A stretch of 64,000 bases of DNA from Sphingomonas sp. (GTDB lineage Bacteria; Pseudomonadota; Alphaproteobacteria; Sphingomonadales; Sphingomonadaceae). The notes under the pieces were generated by a model. It did no database searches. It saw only the letters and a program-made list of their open reading frames with translations, and was not told the DNA's origin. Made by a program: the position numbers and the translations under genes. The stretch spans positions 43,698 through 107,697 of the forward strand of contig NZ_JAQZBC010000010.1 in the NCBI RefSeq assembly GCF_029239295.1. Reading direction: 5' to 3'. Of this stretch, positions 16,436-25,185 are shown one piece after another (the stretch's first letter is position 1; the number at the start of each line of letters is the position of its first letter).

Positions 16436-17620
16436 GTGCATGGCCGCGCCGGTCAGCGCACGGTGGCCGGCATGGAGAGCCTGAACAGCGCAGACGCGCG
16501 CGCCTTTCGTGACGAGGTGCGCACCTTTCTGTCCGAGAAGCTGACGCCCGAGCTGCGGCGCGGCGCACGGCGCGGGACCAGCGTGTTCCTGCATCCCGAG
16601 GTTGCCGATGCGTGGCAGCGGATCCTGCACGCGCAAGGCTGGGCCGCGCCGGATTGGCCGGTCGAATATGGCGGCACCGGCTGGAACGAGATCCAGCGCT
16701 ACATCTGGGCGGAGGAATATGCCCGCGCCCATGCACCGGGCCTGTCGCCGATGGGGCTGAAGATGGTGGCGCCGGTCATCATGCATTATGGCTCGCCGGA
16801 GCAGAAGGCGACGCTGCTGCCACGCATACTCTCCGGCGAGGATCGCTGGTGCCAAGGCTATTCGGAACCCGGCTCGGGCTCCGACCTTGCTTCGCTGAAG
16901 CTGCGTGCGGTACGCGACGGCGACGATTATGTGCTGAACGGCTCCAAGATCTGGACCACGCACGCACATTTCGCCAATCGCATGTTCTGCCTGGTGCGTA
17001 CCAGCACGGAGGGGCGGCCGCAGACCGGAATCACCTTCCTCCTGCTGGAGATGAACACGCCCGGCATCACCGTCTCGCCAATCCATACGCTAGCGGGCGA
17101 GCATGAGTTCAACCAGGTGTTCTTCGACGACGTCCGCGTGCCGGTTAGCGGCAGGCTGGGCGAGGAGAATGACGGCTGGACTGTGGCAAAGCACCTGCTG
17201 ACGTTCGAGCGCTCCGGCCGCTATGCGCCGGGCCTTGCCGCGACGCTCGACATGGTACGCGAGGCGGCCGAGACGGCCGGCTGGCTCAGCCACGAAGGCA
17301 ATCGCGAGCGGCTGGCGCGGGAGGCGATTGCGGTGGAGGCGTTGCGCGCGATCGAACTGGCGGGCCTCGAGGGTGGCGGGCCGGCGGACGCCGTGCGCCC
17401 GTCAATGCTGAAGGTGCTTGGGACCGAAGCCTCGCAACGCATCGACCTTTTGGCGCTGGAGATCGCCGCCGGATGGGACGGCCCGATCGAGGATGCGCCC
17501 GATGCAATCGCCATCGCGATGCCGAAGTATTTGAACAATCGGGCGGCGAGCATCTACGCCGGATCGAACGAAATCCAGCGCGATCTGATCGCGCGGGTGG
17601 TGGTGGACCAGGCGGCCTGA
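16436..17620 (+). CDS. Acyl-CoA dehydrogenase (large subunit type)
   Basis: Flavoprotein of about 394 residues with the full acyl-CoA dehydrogenase layout: RDEVRTFL at the N-terminus, CQGYSEPGSGSDLASL and LNGSKIWTTHAHFAN for FAD and substrate, TFERSGRYAPG, and YAGSNEIQRDLIARVV at the C-terminus. GTG at 16436 is chosen for its AGGAG six bases upstream; ATG at 16472 would give a start closer to many homologues. It is likely paired with the smaller dehydrogenase encoded at 18.6-19.3 kb, as in heteromeric steroid or isoprenoid side-chain enzymes (inference). Confidence 0.88.
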   Translation: MHGRAGQRTVAGMESLNSADARAFRDEVRTFLSEKLTPELRRGARRGTSVFLHPEVADAWQRILHAQGWAAPDWPVEYGGTGWNEIQRYIWAEEYARAHAPGLSPMGLKMVAPVIMHYGSPEQKATLLPRILSGEDRWCQGYSEPGSGSDLASLKLRAVRDGDDYVLNGSKIWTTHAHFANRMFCLVRTSTEGRPQTGITFLLLEMNTPGITVSPIHTLAGEHEFNQVFFDDVRVPVSGRLGEENDGWTVAKHLLTFERSGRYAPGLAATLDMVREAAETAGWLSHEGNRERLAREAIAVEALRAIELAGLEGGGPADAVRPSMLKVLGTEASQRIDLLALEIAAGWDGPIEDAPDAIAIAMPKYLNNRAASIYAGSNEIQRDLIARVVVDQAA

Positions 17621-17640
17621 CGCGCCAAACAATCGGCGCG
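17621..17640. terminator. Hairpin between convergent acyl-CoA dehydrogenase and VOC genes
   Basis: CGCGCC (17621-17626) and GGCGCG (17635-17640) form a 6-bp stem with an 8-base loop directly after the dehydrogenase stop, in a 28-base gap between convergent genes. Short, without a T-run. Confidence 0.35.
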
Positions 17641-17648
17641 GTGGCGGC

Positions 17649-18011
17649 TTAGCAGCGTTCGAGCAGCTCGATGCGGTTGCCGAACGGGTCCGCGACATAG
17701 CGGCGGACGTATCCTGCCAGGGGCTCGTCCTCGACCGCCGCGAACCCGTCCGCGGCGAGAGCGGCAACAAGCGCCGCCAGATCGGTGACGAGGAACGCCG
17801 GATGCGCCTTGCGGGCAGGTCGGAAATCCGGCTCGAGTCCCAGATGCACCTTCAGCGCGCCGCGCTCGAACCAGCAGCCGCCGCGCGCCGCCAGATTGGC
17901 CGGCTTCGGGAGCTCGGGAATCCCGAGAAGACCGGCATAAAAGCTGTGCGCCGCCGCCTCCCCGCCGGGCGGCATCGCGATCTGGACGTGGTCGAGCGCC
18001 TCAACCGGCAT
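17649..18011 (-). CDS. VOC/glyoxalase superfamily protein
   Basis: A 120-residue single-module vicinal-oxygen-chelate protein: ALDHVQIAMPPGGE gives the first metal-ligand strand (His8), then a second half from AHPAFLVTDL to YVADPFGNRIELLE with the terminal Glu ligand. Such proteins act as dimers in glyoxalase, dioxygenase, epimerase or resistance roles. GGAGGAG precedes the ATG. The substrate cannot be assigned. It stands alone between two plus-strand genes of the acyl-CoA region. Confidence 0.82.
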   Translation of the reverse strand: MPVEALDHVQIAMPPGGEAAAHSFYAGLLGIPELPKPANLAARGGCWFERGALKVHLGLEPDFRPARKAHPAFLVTDLAALVAALAADGFAAVEDEPLAGYVRRYVADPFGNRIELLERC

Positions 18012-18124
18012 GTCGCTCCTCCCCTGCTTGCCCTGGGTTCACAACACAGTGCGCGATGCTGGGTCTGATTGTCCATTACGCCAGTGCGTCTTGCCGTTTC
18101 GCCCCGCAGCTGTTGTAGTGGGGC

Positions 18125-18538
18125 ATGTTACGGGCGTTTGCCAAATCGGTGCTGGCGGGTGCGCTAATTGGGGCGGCGCCCTTCCTGATCGTCTCCATGA
18201 TGTTCGGCCTGTTTGGGCTGATCCGGATTGAACGCCTCAGCGACATTCCATTGTCTTTGTTCCTGGCGATCATGCCGCTTCTGGTCGCCGTGCCGATCGT
18301 GGCGGGCGGCGCGGTGCTGATCGGGTTGCCGCTGACCGCATGGCTGACGCGCCATGCGCGTGAAAGCGCACTGGCCTATGCCGGGGTCGGCATCATCGCC
18401 GGCGCGGCGCTCGCGGCCATGATCGTCTTCGTCATCGACGTGTACGACGGCTATTGGCTTGCCGGCATGGGCGCTGCGAGCGGCGGGGTCACGGGCTGGA
18501 CGTGGTGGGCGTCGGCGCGGCAGCCGAACGCCCGCTAG
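18125..18538 (+). CDS. Hypothetical integral membrane protein
   Basis: A 137-residue inner-membrane protein with about four predicted hydrophobic helices (residues roughly 7-32, 43-72, 82-107 and 110-128). The Arg-rich short loop LTRHARES between helices 2 and 3 is likely cytoplasmic. GGGG precedes the ATG. It is not recognised as a named family. It is convergent with the small dehydrogenase gene and shows no obvious functional link to its neighbours. Confidence 0.7.
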   Translation: MLRAFAKSVLAGALIGAAPFLIVSMMFGLFGLIRIERLSDIPLSLFLAIMPLLVAVPIVAGGAVLIGLPLTAWLTRHARESALAYAGVGIIAGAALAAMIVFVIDVYDGYWLAGMGAASGGVTGWTWWASARQPNAR

Positions 18539-18557
18539 CCAACGGCCGCCATCTTCG

Positions 18558-19304
18558 TCAGGCGGCGTAGCGCCGCAGGTGATGGCGCGCTGTGCCGTCG
18601 CCCTGCGCCAGCGTCCGTGCGCGGCGGAAATAGCCGCCGAGGCGCAGTTCGGCCGTCAGCCCCATCGCACCATGGATCTGCACCGCGCCTTCACCGACCA
18701 GCCGAGCCGCATCGTCGCACACCACCCGCGCCGCGGAGACGGCACGTGCCCGTACAGCGTCGTCGCCACCCTCGACGGCGTCGATCGCGGCACCGGTGAT
18801 CGCATCCGCCTGTTCGACGATCATCGCCATGTCGGCCATGCGATGCCGTAGCGCCTGGAAGCTGGCGATCGCCACGCCGAACTGCCGCCGTTCCTTTGAA
18901 AAGGTCGCTGCGTCGCGCAGCATCGTGCGGCACAGGCCCACGATCTCCGCACAGTGAAGGACGGTCAGCGCGTCCTCGGCCCATTGGCGCTCGCGCTGCT
19001 CCCTTGCACGCGCGAGCGCCGCGGCGCTGGCGTCAGCGCGCGGGCTACCCCCCTCCCGCGCACCAAGCCGCGTCGCAACCCAATGTTCGGACCAGGGCAG
19101 ATCGACATTCGCCCGGCCGAACGCCGCTGCCACCACCGCAGCATCGCGAAGGTCGGTGCCAAGCCCCTCCTCGTCCGCCGCAATGCCTAGCTCAGCAAGG
19201 CCGGTGTCGATCACTGCCGCCTGCCAGTCGGCGCCATTCGCTAGCGCGGCGTCCAGCGTTTCGGCCAGCATCCGCTGTTCGTCGGTGCGCGCGAAGCTCG
19301 TCAA
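18558..19304 (-). CDS. Acyl-CoA dehydrogenase (small subunit type)
   Basis: About 248 residues, clearly shorter than a standard acyl-CoA dehydrogenase (about 380). The C-terminal flavin region RRQFGVAIASFQALRHRMADMAM and VQIHGAMGLTAEL are conserved, but the N-terminal and middle substrate domains are compressed. This is typical of the non-catalytic partner in alpha2beta2 dehydrogenases of steroid-type catabolism. The start is TTG at 19304: it overlaps the ligase stop (TTGA) and has GGAGAG just upstream, better than any ATG. It is co-transcribed with the acyl-CoA ligase. Confidence 0.8.
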   Translation of the reverse strand: MTSFARTDEQRMLAETLDAALANGADWQAAVIDTGLAELGIAADEEGLGTDLRDAAVVAAAFGRANVDLPWSEHWVATRLGAREGGSPRADASAAALARAREQRERQWAEDALTVLHCAEIVGLCRTMLRDAATFSKERRQFGVAIASFQALRHRMADMAMIVEQADAITGAAIDAVEGGDDAVRARAVSAARVVCDDAARLVGEGAVQIHGAMGLTAELRLGGYFRRARTLAQGDGTARHHLRRYAA

Positions 19305-20833
19305 TTCACTCTCCGTTCGTGACCGGCCCAGAAGGGCTCTCGCAGCGTTCGCCGCAGGATCTTGCCCGATGGATTGCGCGGCAGCGCCTCGATGAAATCG
19401 ACGCTCTTGGGACATTTGAAGCCCGCGATCCGCTCACGCGCATGAGTGATGATCGCGGCGGGATCGCAGTCGGCGCCCGGCTTCAGCACGACGATCGCCT
19501 TCACCGCCTCGCCCCATTTGGGATCAGGCACGCCGATCACGGCGACATCGGCCACCGCCGGATGGCCATAGATCGCGCTTTCCACCTCGGCCGGATAAAC
19601 GTTCTCCGCGCCGGTGATGATCATGTCCTTGATGCGATCCTGGATGAAGAGATAGCCGTGCTCGTCCAGGATGCCGGCATCGCCCGTGCGCAGCCAGCCA
19701 TCGCCGATCAGCGCCTTGGCGCTTTCCTCCGGCTTGTTCCAATAACCGCGGGTGTTGTTCGAACTGCGGATCGCGACTTCGCCGATCTCGCCCGGGGGCA
19801 GCGTGTTGCCGTCCTCGTCGATGATCTTCAGTTCGACACCGGGCAGCGCCTTGCCCGCGGCGGTCATCTTGTCCTCTCGGCCAGGCAGATGATCCTCGGG
19901 TGGCAGCGCCACGATCGACCCCCAGGTTTCCGTCATGCCATAGACCTGGACGAAGCCGCATCCGATCCGTTGCACCGCCTGCTGTAACAAGGGCAGCGGG
20001 ATCGGACTGGCGCCGTAGGACAGCGTCTCGATCGAGGAGAAATCGGCCGTCGCCGCCTTGGAATGCTGAAGCATCAGGCCGATTGCGGCGGGAACGAGAA
20101 ACAGCCGCCGCACGCGATGTTCGGCGATCGCGTCCATGACGTTGGCCGCGTCATATTCGGCATGGATGATCAGCTCCTGCCCGCTGTTCACCGCGCCCAG
20201 CGCGACGCCGACGCCACCGATATGGCCATAGGGCATGGCGATGATCGTCGTGTCGCCCGGATCGGCAAGCAGCCAGTCGATCCGTGCATCGATCTGCTTC
20301 TGCCGCTGCCGAATACCATTGGCGTGGCTCAGCATGACGCCCTTGGGCGCGCCGGTCGTGCCCGAGGTGTAAAGCTGCAGCACCACGTCATGCTCGGTGA
20401 CGGTCACTGCCGGCGCCACGGGGCTTTGGGCATCGCGCCAGCGAGCGAACCCATCGTCCATGACGACGACCTGGCCCACTGCGAAGTCGCGGGAGAAGGC
20501 AGGCTCGACGAACAGCAATTGCGACCCGGAATCGGCCAGGATGCCGTCGACCTCGGCCGGGGCAAGCCGCCAGATGATCGGCACCAGCACCATGCCCGCC
20601 CGGGCGGTGCCCAGCGCCAGTTCCACCGCCCAGTCGCTGTTCTTGCCGACATAGGCGACGCGATCACCATGGTTGAGCCCCATGGCGAGGAGGCCGTTGG
20701 CGATCTGCGACACATGCGCGTCGAAGGGCGCATAATCGGTCACCCGATCCTCGAACCGCAGCGCCACCTGCTGCGGCCGCTCCGCCGCATGACGCGCCAG
20801 CGCTTCCCCGAATGTCGGCGGCAAGTTCGTCAT
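19301..20833 (-). CDS. AMP-dependent acyl-CoA synthetase/ligase
   Basis: A 510-residue adenylate-forming enzyme activating a carboxylic acid to its CoA thioester. Core motifs are LYTSGTTGAPKGVMLSH (phosphate loop) near residue 165, YGMTETWGS near 305, LRTGDAGILDEHGYLFIQDR near 400, DMIITGAENVYPAEVE, and the C-terminal lysine in NPSGKILRR. GGAGAGGG precedes the ATG. It is translationally coupled to the small dehydrogenase by a 4-base overlap and follows the TonB receptor gene by 27 bases. Together these suggest uptake, activation and beta-oxidation of one substrate. Confidence 0.92.
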   Translation of the reverse strand: MTNLPPTFGEALARHAAERPQQVALRFEDRVTDYAPFDAHVSQIANGLLAMGLNHGDRVAYVGKNSDWAVELALGTARAGMVLVPIIWRLAPAEVDGILADSGSQLLFVEPAFSRDFAVGQVVVMDDGFARWRDAQSPVAPAVTVTEHDVVLQLYTSGTTGAPKGVMLSHANGIRQRQKQIDARIDWLLADPGDTTIIAMPYGHIGGVGVALGAVNSGQELIIHAEYDAANVMDAIAEHRVRRLFLVPAAIGLMLQHSKAATADFSSIETLSYGASPIPLPLLQQAVQRIGCGFVQVYGMTETWGSIVALPPEDHLPGREDKMTAAGKALPGVELKIIDEDGNTLPPGEIGEVAIRSSNNTRGYWNKPEESAKALIGDGWLRTGDAGILDEHGYLFIQDRIKDMIITGAENVYPAEVESAIYGHPAVADVAVIGVPDPKWGEAVKAIVVLKPGADCDPAAIITHARERIAGFKCPKSVDFIEALPRNPSGKILRRTLREPFWAGHERRVN

Positions 20834-20860
20834 GCCCTCTCCCGCTCCTCTCTCATCGCC

Positions 20861-23395
20861 TCAGAACCGGAAGGTTGCCGTTGCACCATAAGTGCGCACC
20901 TGGCCGGGGAAGCGAACGACGATGTTGGCGTTGCTGGCCACGGCATTCCAGTAATATTCGTCGAAGAGGTTGCGGCCCCAGACGTTCAGCGCCCAGCTTT
21001 CATCCGCTGCCTTCACGCCGAAACCGGCGTTGACGACGGCATAGGGCTTGATGTCGTACAGCGGGTTGTATTCGAAGATCGTCGTCTGGCGCGATTGCCA
21101 GCGGACGTTCGCATTGGCGGTGAAGCTGACGTTGTCGTTGACCGGCTGGTCGAACAGCGCCGTACCCGACACCGTCCATTCCGGGCTGTAGATGAACCGT
21201 GCGCCGTCGAAATCCTGCGGCCGGCCGGCGGCGTTGGTGCCGATATAGCCGTTGATCCGCGTCTTCAGCCACAACGCGTTGGCAACCAGCGTCAATGGGC
21301 GCACCGGCCGGACTGTCAGCTCGCCTTCGATGCCATAGGCCTCGGATTTCGGGATGTTATCAAGACGGGCCAGCGCGGTGTAGATCGGATCAGCGAAATA
21401 GGCGCTGATCTGCTTGTCCTTGTAATCGTAATAGAAGCCAGCGACGTTCAGCTGCACGCGGCGGTCGAGGAAGCCGAGCTTTGCGCCGATTTCATAAGCG
21501 GTCAGCTGCTCCTGCCGGGCCGGAAGGTTCTGCGCCGCGTTGCTGGCCGCGTTGATCGGCGAGGTGCCCGATTTATATCCGCGCGAGATCGAAGCATAGA
21601 ACAGCGTGGTCGCATTTGGCGTCACGTCGATCGAGCCGCGCCAGGCGAAATTGTCCTCATCCAGCCGCGAGTTGACGATCCCGAAGCTGTTGGTCGCGGG
21701 GTTGAAGGTGTTGCACTCGTTGATCCCGATCGGCGCGGCGAGCGGCAGCGTCGGGTTGAACAGCTGCTGGTAGAGGCCGCGGTTGAACAGGTTGATGTTG
21801 GTCACCATGCTGCCGTTGAAATCGCGCGAGCAGCCAGTGAACTTCTGCAGATCCTGCGTGTAGCGCGCGCCCAGCGTCAGCTTGATGAGATCGGAGAAGG
21901 CATAGTCGCCATTGGCGAAGATGCTCCAGGTGGTGGTGTCAAACGCGCCTTCGTCACGATAGGTGCGGAAGGTGGTGGCGGCATCGGCCAGCGTGTAGCC
22001 AAAGGTGTTGATCGGCGTGTTGACCAGCTGCGAACTGGCGAAACGCAGCAGCGCCGAATTGGCGTTCTGGCCCAGCAGCGTCCGGTTGGTGTCGCGGATC
22101 TTGTCCTTGGCGTAATAGCCACCGACCAGCCAGTTGTAGCCCGGCCCATCACCTTCGACGCGAAGCTCCTGCGCGAAGCTTTCGATGTGGCCGTCGGCTT
22201 CCTGAATCAGCACTTCGGCGGGGATGCCGGACCAGTCGAACGTCGCCTGGCGATCATATTCGTTATAGCCGGTGAGCGAGATCGCGCGGATGTTCTCGGA
22301 CAAGTCGAGCTGCACGCGCGCCTTCAGGCCGAGGAAGTAATTGTCCTCCGCCAGCGGACCCTTCAACCCCGCGCCGCGCCCGATGTCGGCCGACCGGCGG
22401 GCATAGGGTGCCCAATCCGCCTGGCTGCCACTGCTCGGGCGATTGGCGGCGATATAGGCGGCCGCGCCCGGTGCGTTGAAGTTGCTCGCCGCGCCACCGC
22501 TGCCTGGCGTCGTCGCCGGCGTGAACCCGATCGCCTGGCCGACCACCGTGTCCGACTTGTTGACCCAATAGGTTGCCGAAAGGTCGATCTCGAACGGGCC
22601 GGGCTGAAGTGCCAACGAACCACGAACGCCATAACGCTTCACGCGGCCCAGCCGCTCGTCCGGTCGGCTGTTGCTGATCTGCCAGCCGTCGTTGCTGAGG
22701 TCGACGCGGTAGCCGATACGACCCTGGATCCCTTCCGCGATCGGGCCAGTGACATAGCCGCCGACGTTGAACGTCTCGTAATTGCCGATGTCGACCGACA
22801 TCGCGCCCGACGCATCCTCGCTCGGCTTGCCGGTGACGAAGTTGATGAGGCCTGCGGTCGTGTTACGACCATAGAGCGTGCCCTGCGGGCCCTTCAGCAC
22901 CTCGACCCGCTCGATATCGATCAGCGGGCCGGTGTTCATGATCGGATAGGCATAGGCGACTTCATCGACATAGGTGCCGACGGTCGATTGCGCCGACAGG
23001 TTGATCGAATTGAAGCCGATGCCGCGCAGCGTGTAGGTCGGCACGCCCTGGTAGCTTTGCGCCACGGTGAAGCTGGGAACGACGGCGGTCAGATCGCGAA
23101 CGTTCTGGACGCGCAGTTCCTGCAACGTCTCAGATTCGAGCGCCTGGACCGAAATGCCGACGCGGTTGATCGATTCCGCGCGCCGCTGCGCTGTCACCAC
23201 GATGTCGCTGAGCGCGGCATCGTTGGCGCGTGCGGGCTGCTGGCCAGTGGCCGGCGCCTCTGCCTGGGCGGGTGCTGCCGGTTCGGTGGTGGTTGTGGGC
23301 GCAGCGTCCTGCGCCTGTGCGCTCCCCGCCGCCACTACCGCCAGAATGCTGGCGCCCAGATACATTGCACGCCGCGTGCGACCTGTTGCGGTCAT
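20861..23395 (-). CDS. TonB-dependent outer-membrane receptor
   Basis: An 844-residue receptor with a signal peptide (cleavage after GSAQA, near residue 28), a Pro/Ala/Thr-rich stretch, then the plug domain starting DIVVTAQRRAESINRVGISV and containing VLKGPQGTLYGRNTTAGLIN. The beta-barrel ends in an aromatic residue (GATATFRF), the outer-membrane sorting signal. The IVVTAQRR opening is typical of the catabolic TonB receptors abundant in sphingomonads. No sigma-regulator extension is visible. It sits directly upstream of the acyl-CoA ligase, so it likely imports that pathway's hydrophobic substrate (inference). Confidence 0.95.
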   Translation of the reverse strand: MTATGRTRRAMYLGASILAVVAAGSAQAQDAAPTTTTEPAAPAQAEAPATGQQPARANDAALSDIVVTAQRRAESINRVGISVQALESETLQELRVQNVRDLTAVVPSFTVAQSYQGVPTYTLRGIGFNSINLSAQSTVGTYVDEVAYAYPIMNTGPLIDIERVEVLKGPQGTLYGRNTTAGLINFVTGKPSEDASGAMSVDIGNYETFNVGGYVTGPIAEGIQGRIGYRVDLSNDGWQISNSRPDERLGRVKRYGVRGSLALQPGPFEIDLSATYWVNKSDTVVGQAIGFTPATTPGSGGAASNFNAPGAAAYIAANRPSSGSQADWAPYARRSADIGRGAGLKGPLAEDNYFLGLKARVQLDLSENIRAISLTGYNEYDRQATFDWSGIPAEVLIQEADGHIESFAQELRVEGDGPGYNWLVGGYYAKDKIRDTNRTLLGQNANSALLRFASSQLVNTPINTFGYTLADAATTFRTYRDEGAFDTTTWSIFANGDYAFSDLIKLTLGARYTQDLQKFTGCSRDFNGSMVTNINLFNRGLYQQLFNPTLPLAAPIGINECNTFNPATNSFGIVNSRLDEDNFAWRGSIDVTPNATTLFYASISRGYKSGTSPINAASNAAQNLPARQEQLTAYEIGAKLGFLDRRVQLNVAGFYYDYKDKQISAYFADPIYTALARLDNIPKSEAYGIEGELTVRPVRPLTLVANALWLKTRINGYIGTNAAGRPQDFDGARFIYSPEWTVSGTALFDQPVNDNVSFTANANVRWQSRQTTIFEYNPLYDIKPYAVVNAGFGVKAADESWALNVWGRNLFDEYYWNAVASNANIVVRFPGQVRTYGATATFRF

Positions 23396-23491
23396 TGACC
23401 CTCTCCCCGATCCAAAGTCTGCGCCCGTTATTCGGGCATCTAGATTCCGTTCTACTAGCAGCGCCTGCGAACGCAGCGCCTGACACCTCTG

Positions 23492-24406
23492 TCAGGTCGC
23501 TGGAACGGCGCCCTGCGCCACCGCGTGCTGACCCAGCATCCGTTTCTGGGCGGCGGACGAGAGCCACGCAAAATCGCCCGGCAGCCCAAGCCGCTGCGCC
23601 GCCTGCCAGGCAGGCGAGCGACGATCGCGCACGCGATCCGCCAGCCTGCCGGCCGGGCGCAGCATCAGTCGGTCGGCACGGGTAAGATCAAACGCCGCGC
23701 CCAACTCCAGCCGCCGGCGTACCTCGTCAGGCAGCAGCGACACCGCGGCACGGGCGAGCGCGCGATGCAGGAAGCGTGGCACCGCAGGCGCGGCCTTGCC
23801 CGACTGGATGATCGCCAGGAATTCCAGGTTGATCGGATGCGCCTCGAACCTAGGAAGCAGATGATCCAGCATGGCGAAGAAATCGGCATCGCTGGTGAGC
23901 GGATTCTCCACGCCGTACAAGCGCACCACTGGTTCACCATCGCGATAATAGTCGCGCCGCTCCGCCTCGCTCAGCGGCGCGACAAAACGATGATACGCCT
24001 CCAAAAAGCCGTAGGCCGCGGTCGCACTCACCCAGTCGAGCAGATCGGGGTCCAGCGCACGGTACGCCTCTCCAGTGGGCGTCTCCCCCGTTACCTTGCG
24101 ATGCATCCGGTTGACCCCGCCGATGATCCGCCGCGCGGTGCTGGCGGGGCCGAACACGCCGGCCATCGCAGCAACGCCGGTACGTTTCGACCGGCCGATC
24201 GGATCGACCTTGTACGTCGAATGATCCCACACGCCCGATCGTATCCGCGCATCGGCAAATTCCAGCAGCACTGCCGCCACTCCGCCAATCGCGATCGCAA
24301 CCGGATTCTTGAACACGCGCCATTGCGGCGAGGTCGGCGGCACGAGCGACGCCTCGCCCACCGGGCGGGCATAATCGACCTGATAGCCGGGATCAGTTGC
24401 AGCCAT
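23492..24406 (-). CDS. MpaB/DUF2236 family oxygenase-like protein
   Basis: A 304-residue helical protein of the oxygenase MpaB (DUF2236) family, related to heme-containing rubber oxygenases. Family features seen: WRVFKNPVAIAIGGVAAVLLEFADARI, SGVWDHSTYKVDPIGRSKRTG, GVFGPASTARRIIGGVNRMH and EAYHRFVAPLS, whose histidines could ligate heme. The ATG at 24406 is chosen; upstream residues look spurious. It is divergent from the TetR gene by 81 bases and upstream of the TonB receptor on the same strand, so it may oxidise the imported lipid or isoprenoid. The reaction is not established. Confidence 0.8.
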   Translation of the reverse strand: MAATDPGYQVDYARPVGEASLVPPTSPQWRVFKNPVAIAIGGVAAVLLEFADARIRSGVWDHSTYKVDPIGRSKRTGVAAMAGVFGPASTARRIIGGVNRMHRKVTGETPTGEAYRALDPDLLDWVSATAAYGFLEAYHRFVAPLSEAERRDYYRDGEPVVRLYGVENPLTSDADFFAMLDHLLPRFEAHPINLEFLAIIQSGKAAPAVPRFLHRALARAAVSLLPDEVRRRLELGAAFDLTRADRLMLRPAGRLADRVRDRRSPAWQAAQRLGLPGDFAWLSSAAQKRMLGQHAVAQGAVPAT

Positions 24407-24487
24407 GGGATAATTCCGATCATTCGATAGGATTTGGTACGACAAGGCAGGCTGTCGCGCAAGCGCAGAGCGCATTATGGGTGACTG

Positions 24488-25156
24488 GTGAGCAGTGGAT
24501 CATCGCCGCGCGCCCGGGCGCCCCGTGGCCCGTATCGGAGCAGCGCAGAGACGCGGCAGCGGCTGATCAATGCCGCGCTATCGCTGTTCAGCAGGCACGG
24601 CTTCGATGGGGCGAGCACGCGCGACATTGCCGCCAGCACCGGCATCGCGCTGCCCGCCATCACCTATCATTTCGGTAGCAAGGAAGGGCTGTACCGCGCC
24701 TGCGCCGAACATGTGGTGGAGCGCTATCGCAGCCGGATGCAGACGGGGGTGGAGACGATTTACGCCAGCATGCCGGTGCCGCCGGATGTCGCCCGCGCGG
24801 CCCTGCAGCAAGTCGTCACCCTGCTCGCTGGCATGTTGCTGGACGCCGCCGATGACGACAGCTGGGTGACGTTCATGATGCGCGAAATGAACGATACCGG
24901 GCCGGCGCACGACCTGCTCTATCGCGATCTGTGGAAACCGGGGCTGGCGCTCGTCGCCGGGCTAGTGGCGGCGATCGGCGGGCGCGCCGAAGCCAGTGAG
25001 GCCGATCGGCTGGAGGCGCTGCTGCTTCTGTCCAGCTTTTCCGCCTTCACCACAGCGCGGCGTGTCGCGCTGGATTTCGGTGGATGGACCGCGATCGATG
25101 CATCGTTGGTGGCCGCGATCGTGGCCCGGCTTCAGGCCAGGATCGCGGCGCTCTAG
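24488..25156 (+). CDS. TetR family transcriptional regulator (CecR-like C-terminus)
   Basis: A 222-residue repressor with an N-terminal TetR helix-turn-helix (about residues 20-66: ETRQRLINAALSLFSRHGFDGASTRDIAASTGI then ITYHFGSKEGLY). The long C-terminal ligand domain resembles the DUF1956/CecR group. GTG start. It is divergent from the MpaB-type gene and probably controls it and the TonB/ligase genes. No clear palindrome is visible in the 81-base intergenic segment. Confidence 0.85.
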   Translation: MSSGSSPRARAPRGPYRSSAETRQRLINAALSLFSRHGFDGASTRDIAASTGIALPAITYHFGSKEGLYRACAEHVVERYRSRMQTGVETIYASMPVPPDVARAALQQVVTLLAGMLLDAADDDSWVTFMMREMNDTGPAHDLLYRDLWKPGLALVAGLVAAIGGRAEASEADRLEALLLLSSFSAFTTARRVALDFGGWTAIDASLVAAIVARLQARIAAL

Positions 25157-25185
25157 ACCAACGCGCGCGCGTCAGCGGGCAGCGC

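Noticed and set aside
20063..23398. A very long plus-strand open frame (over 1,100 codons)
   Set aside because: It runs antisense to the acyl-CoA ligase and TonB receptor, both of which have full sets of family motifs. High GC keeps the opposite strand open. Its translation is His/Arg/Asp-rich with no domain.
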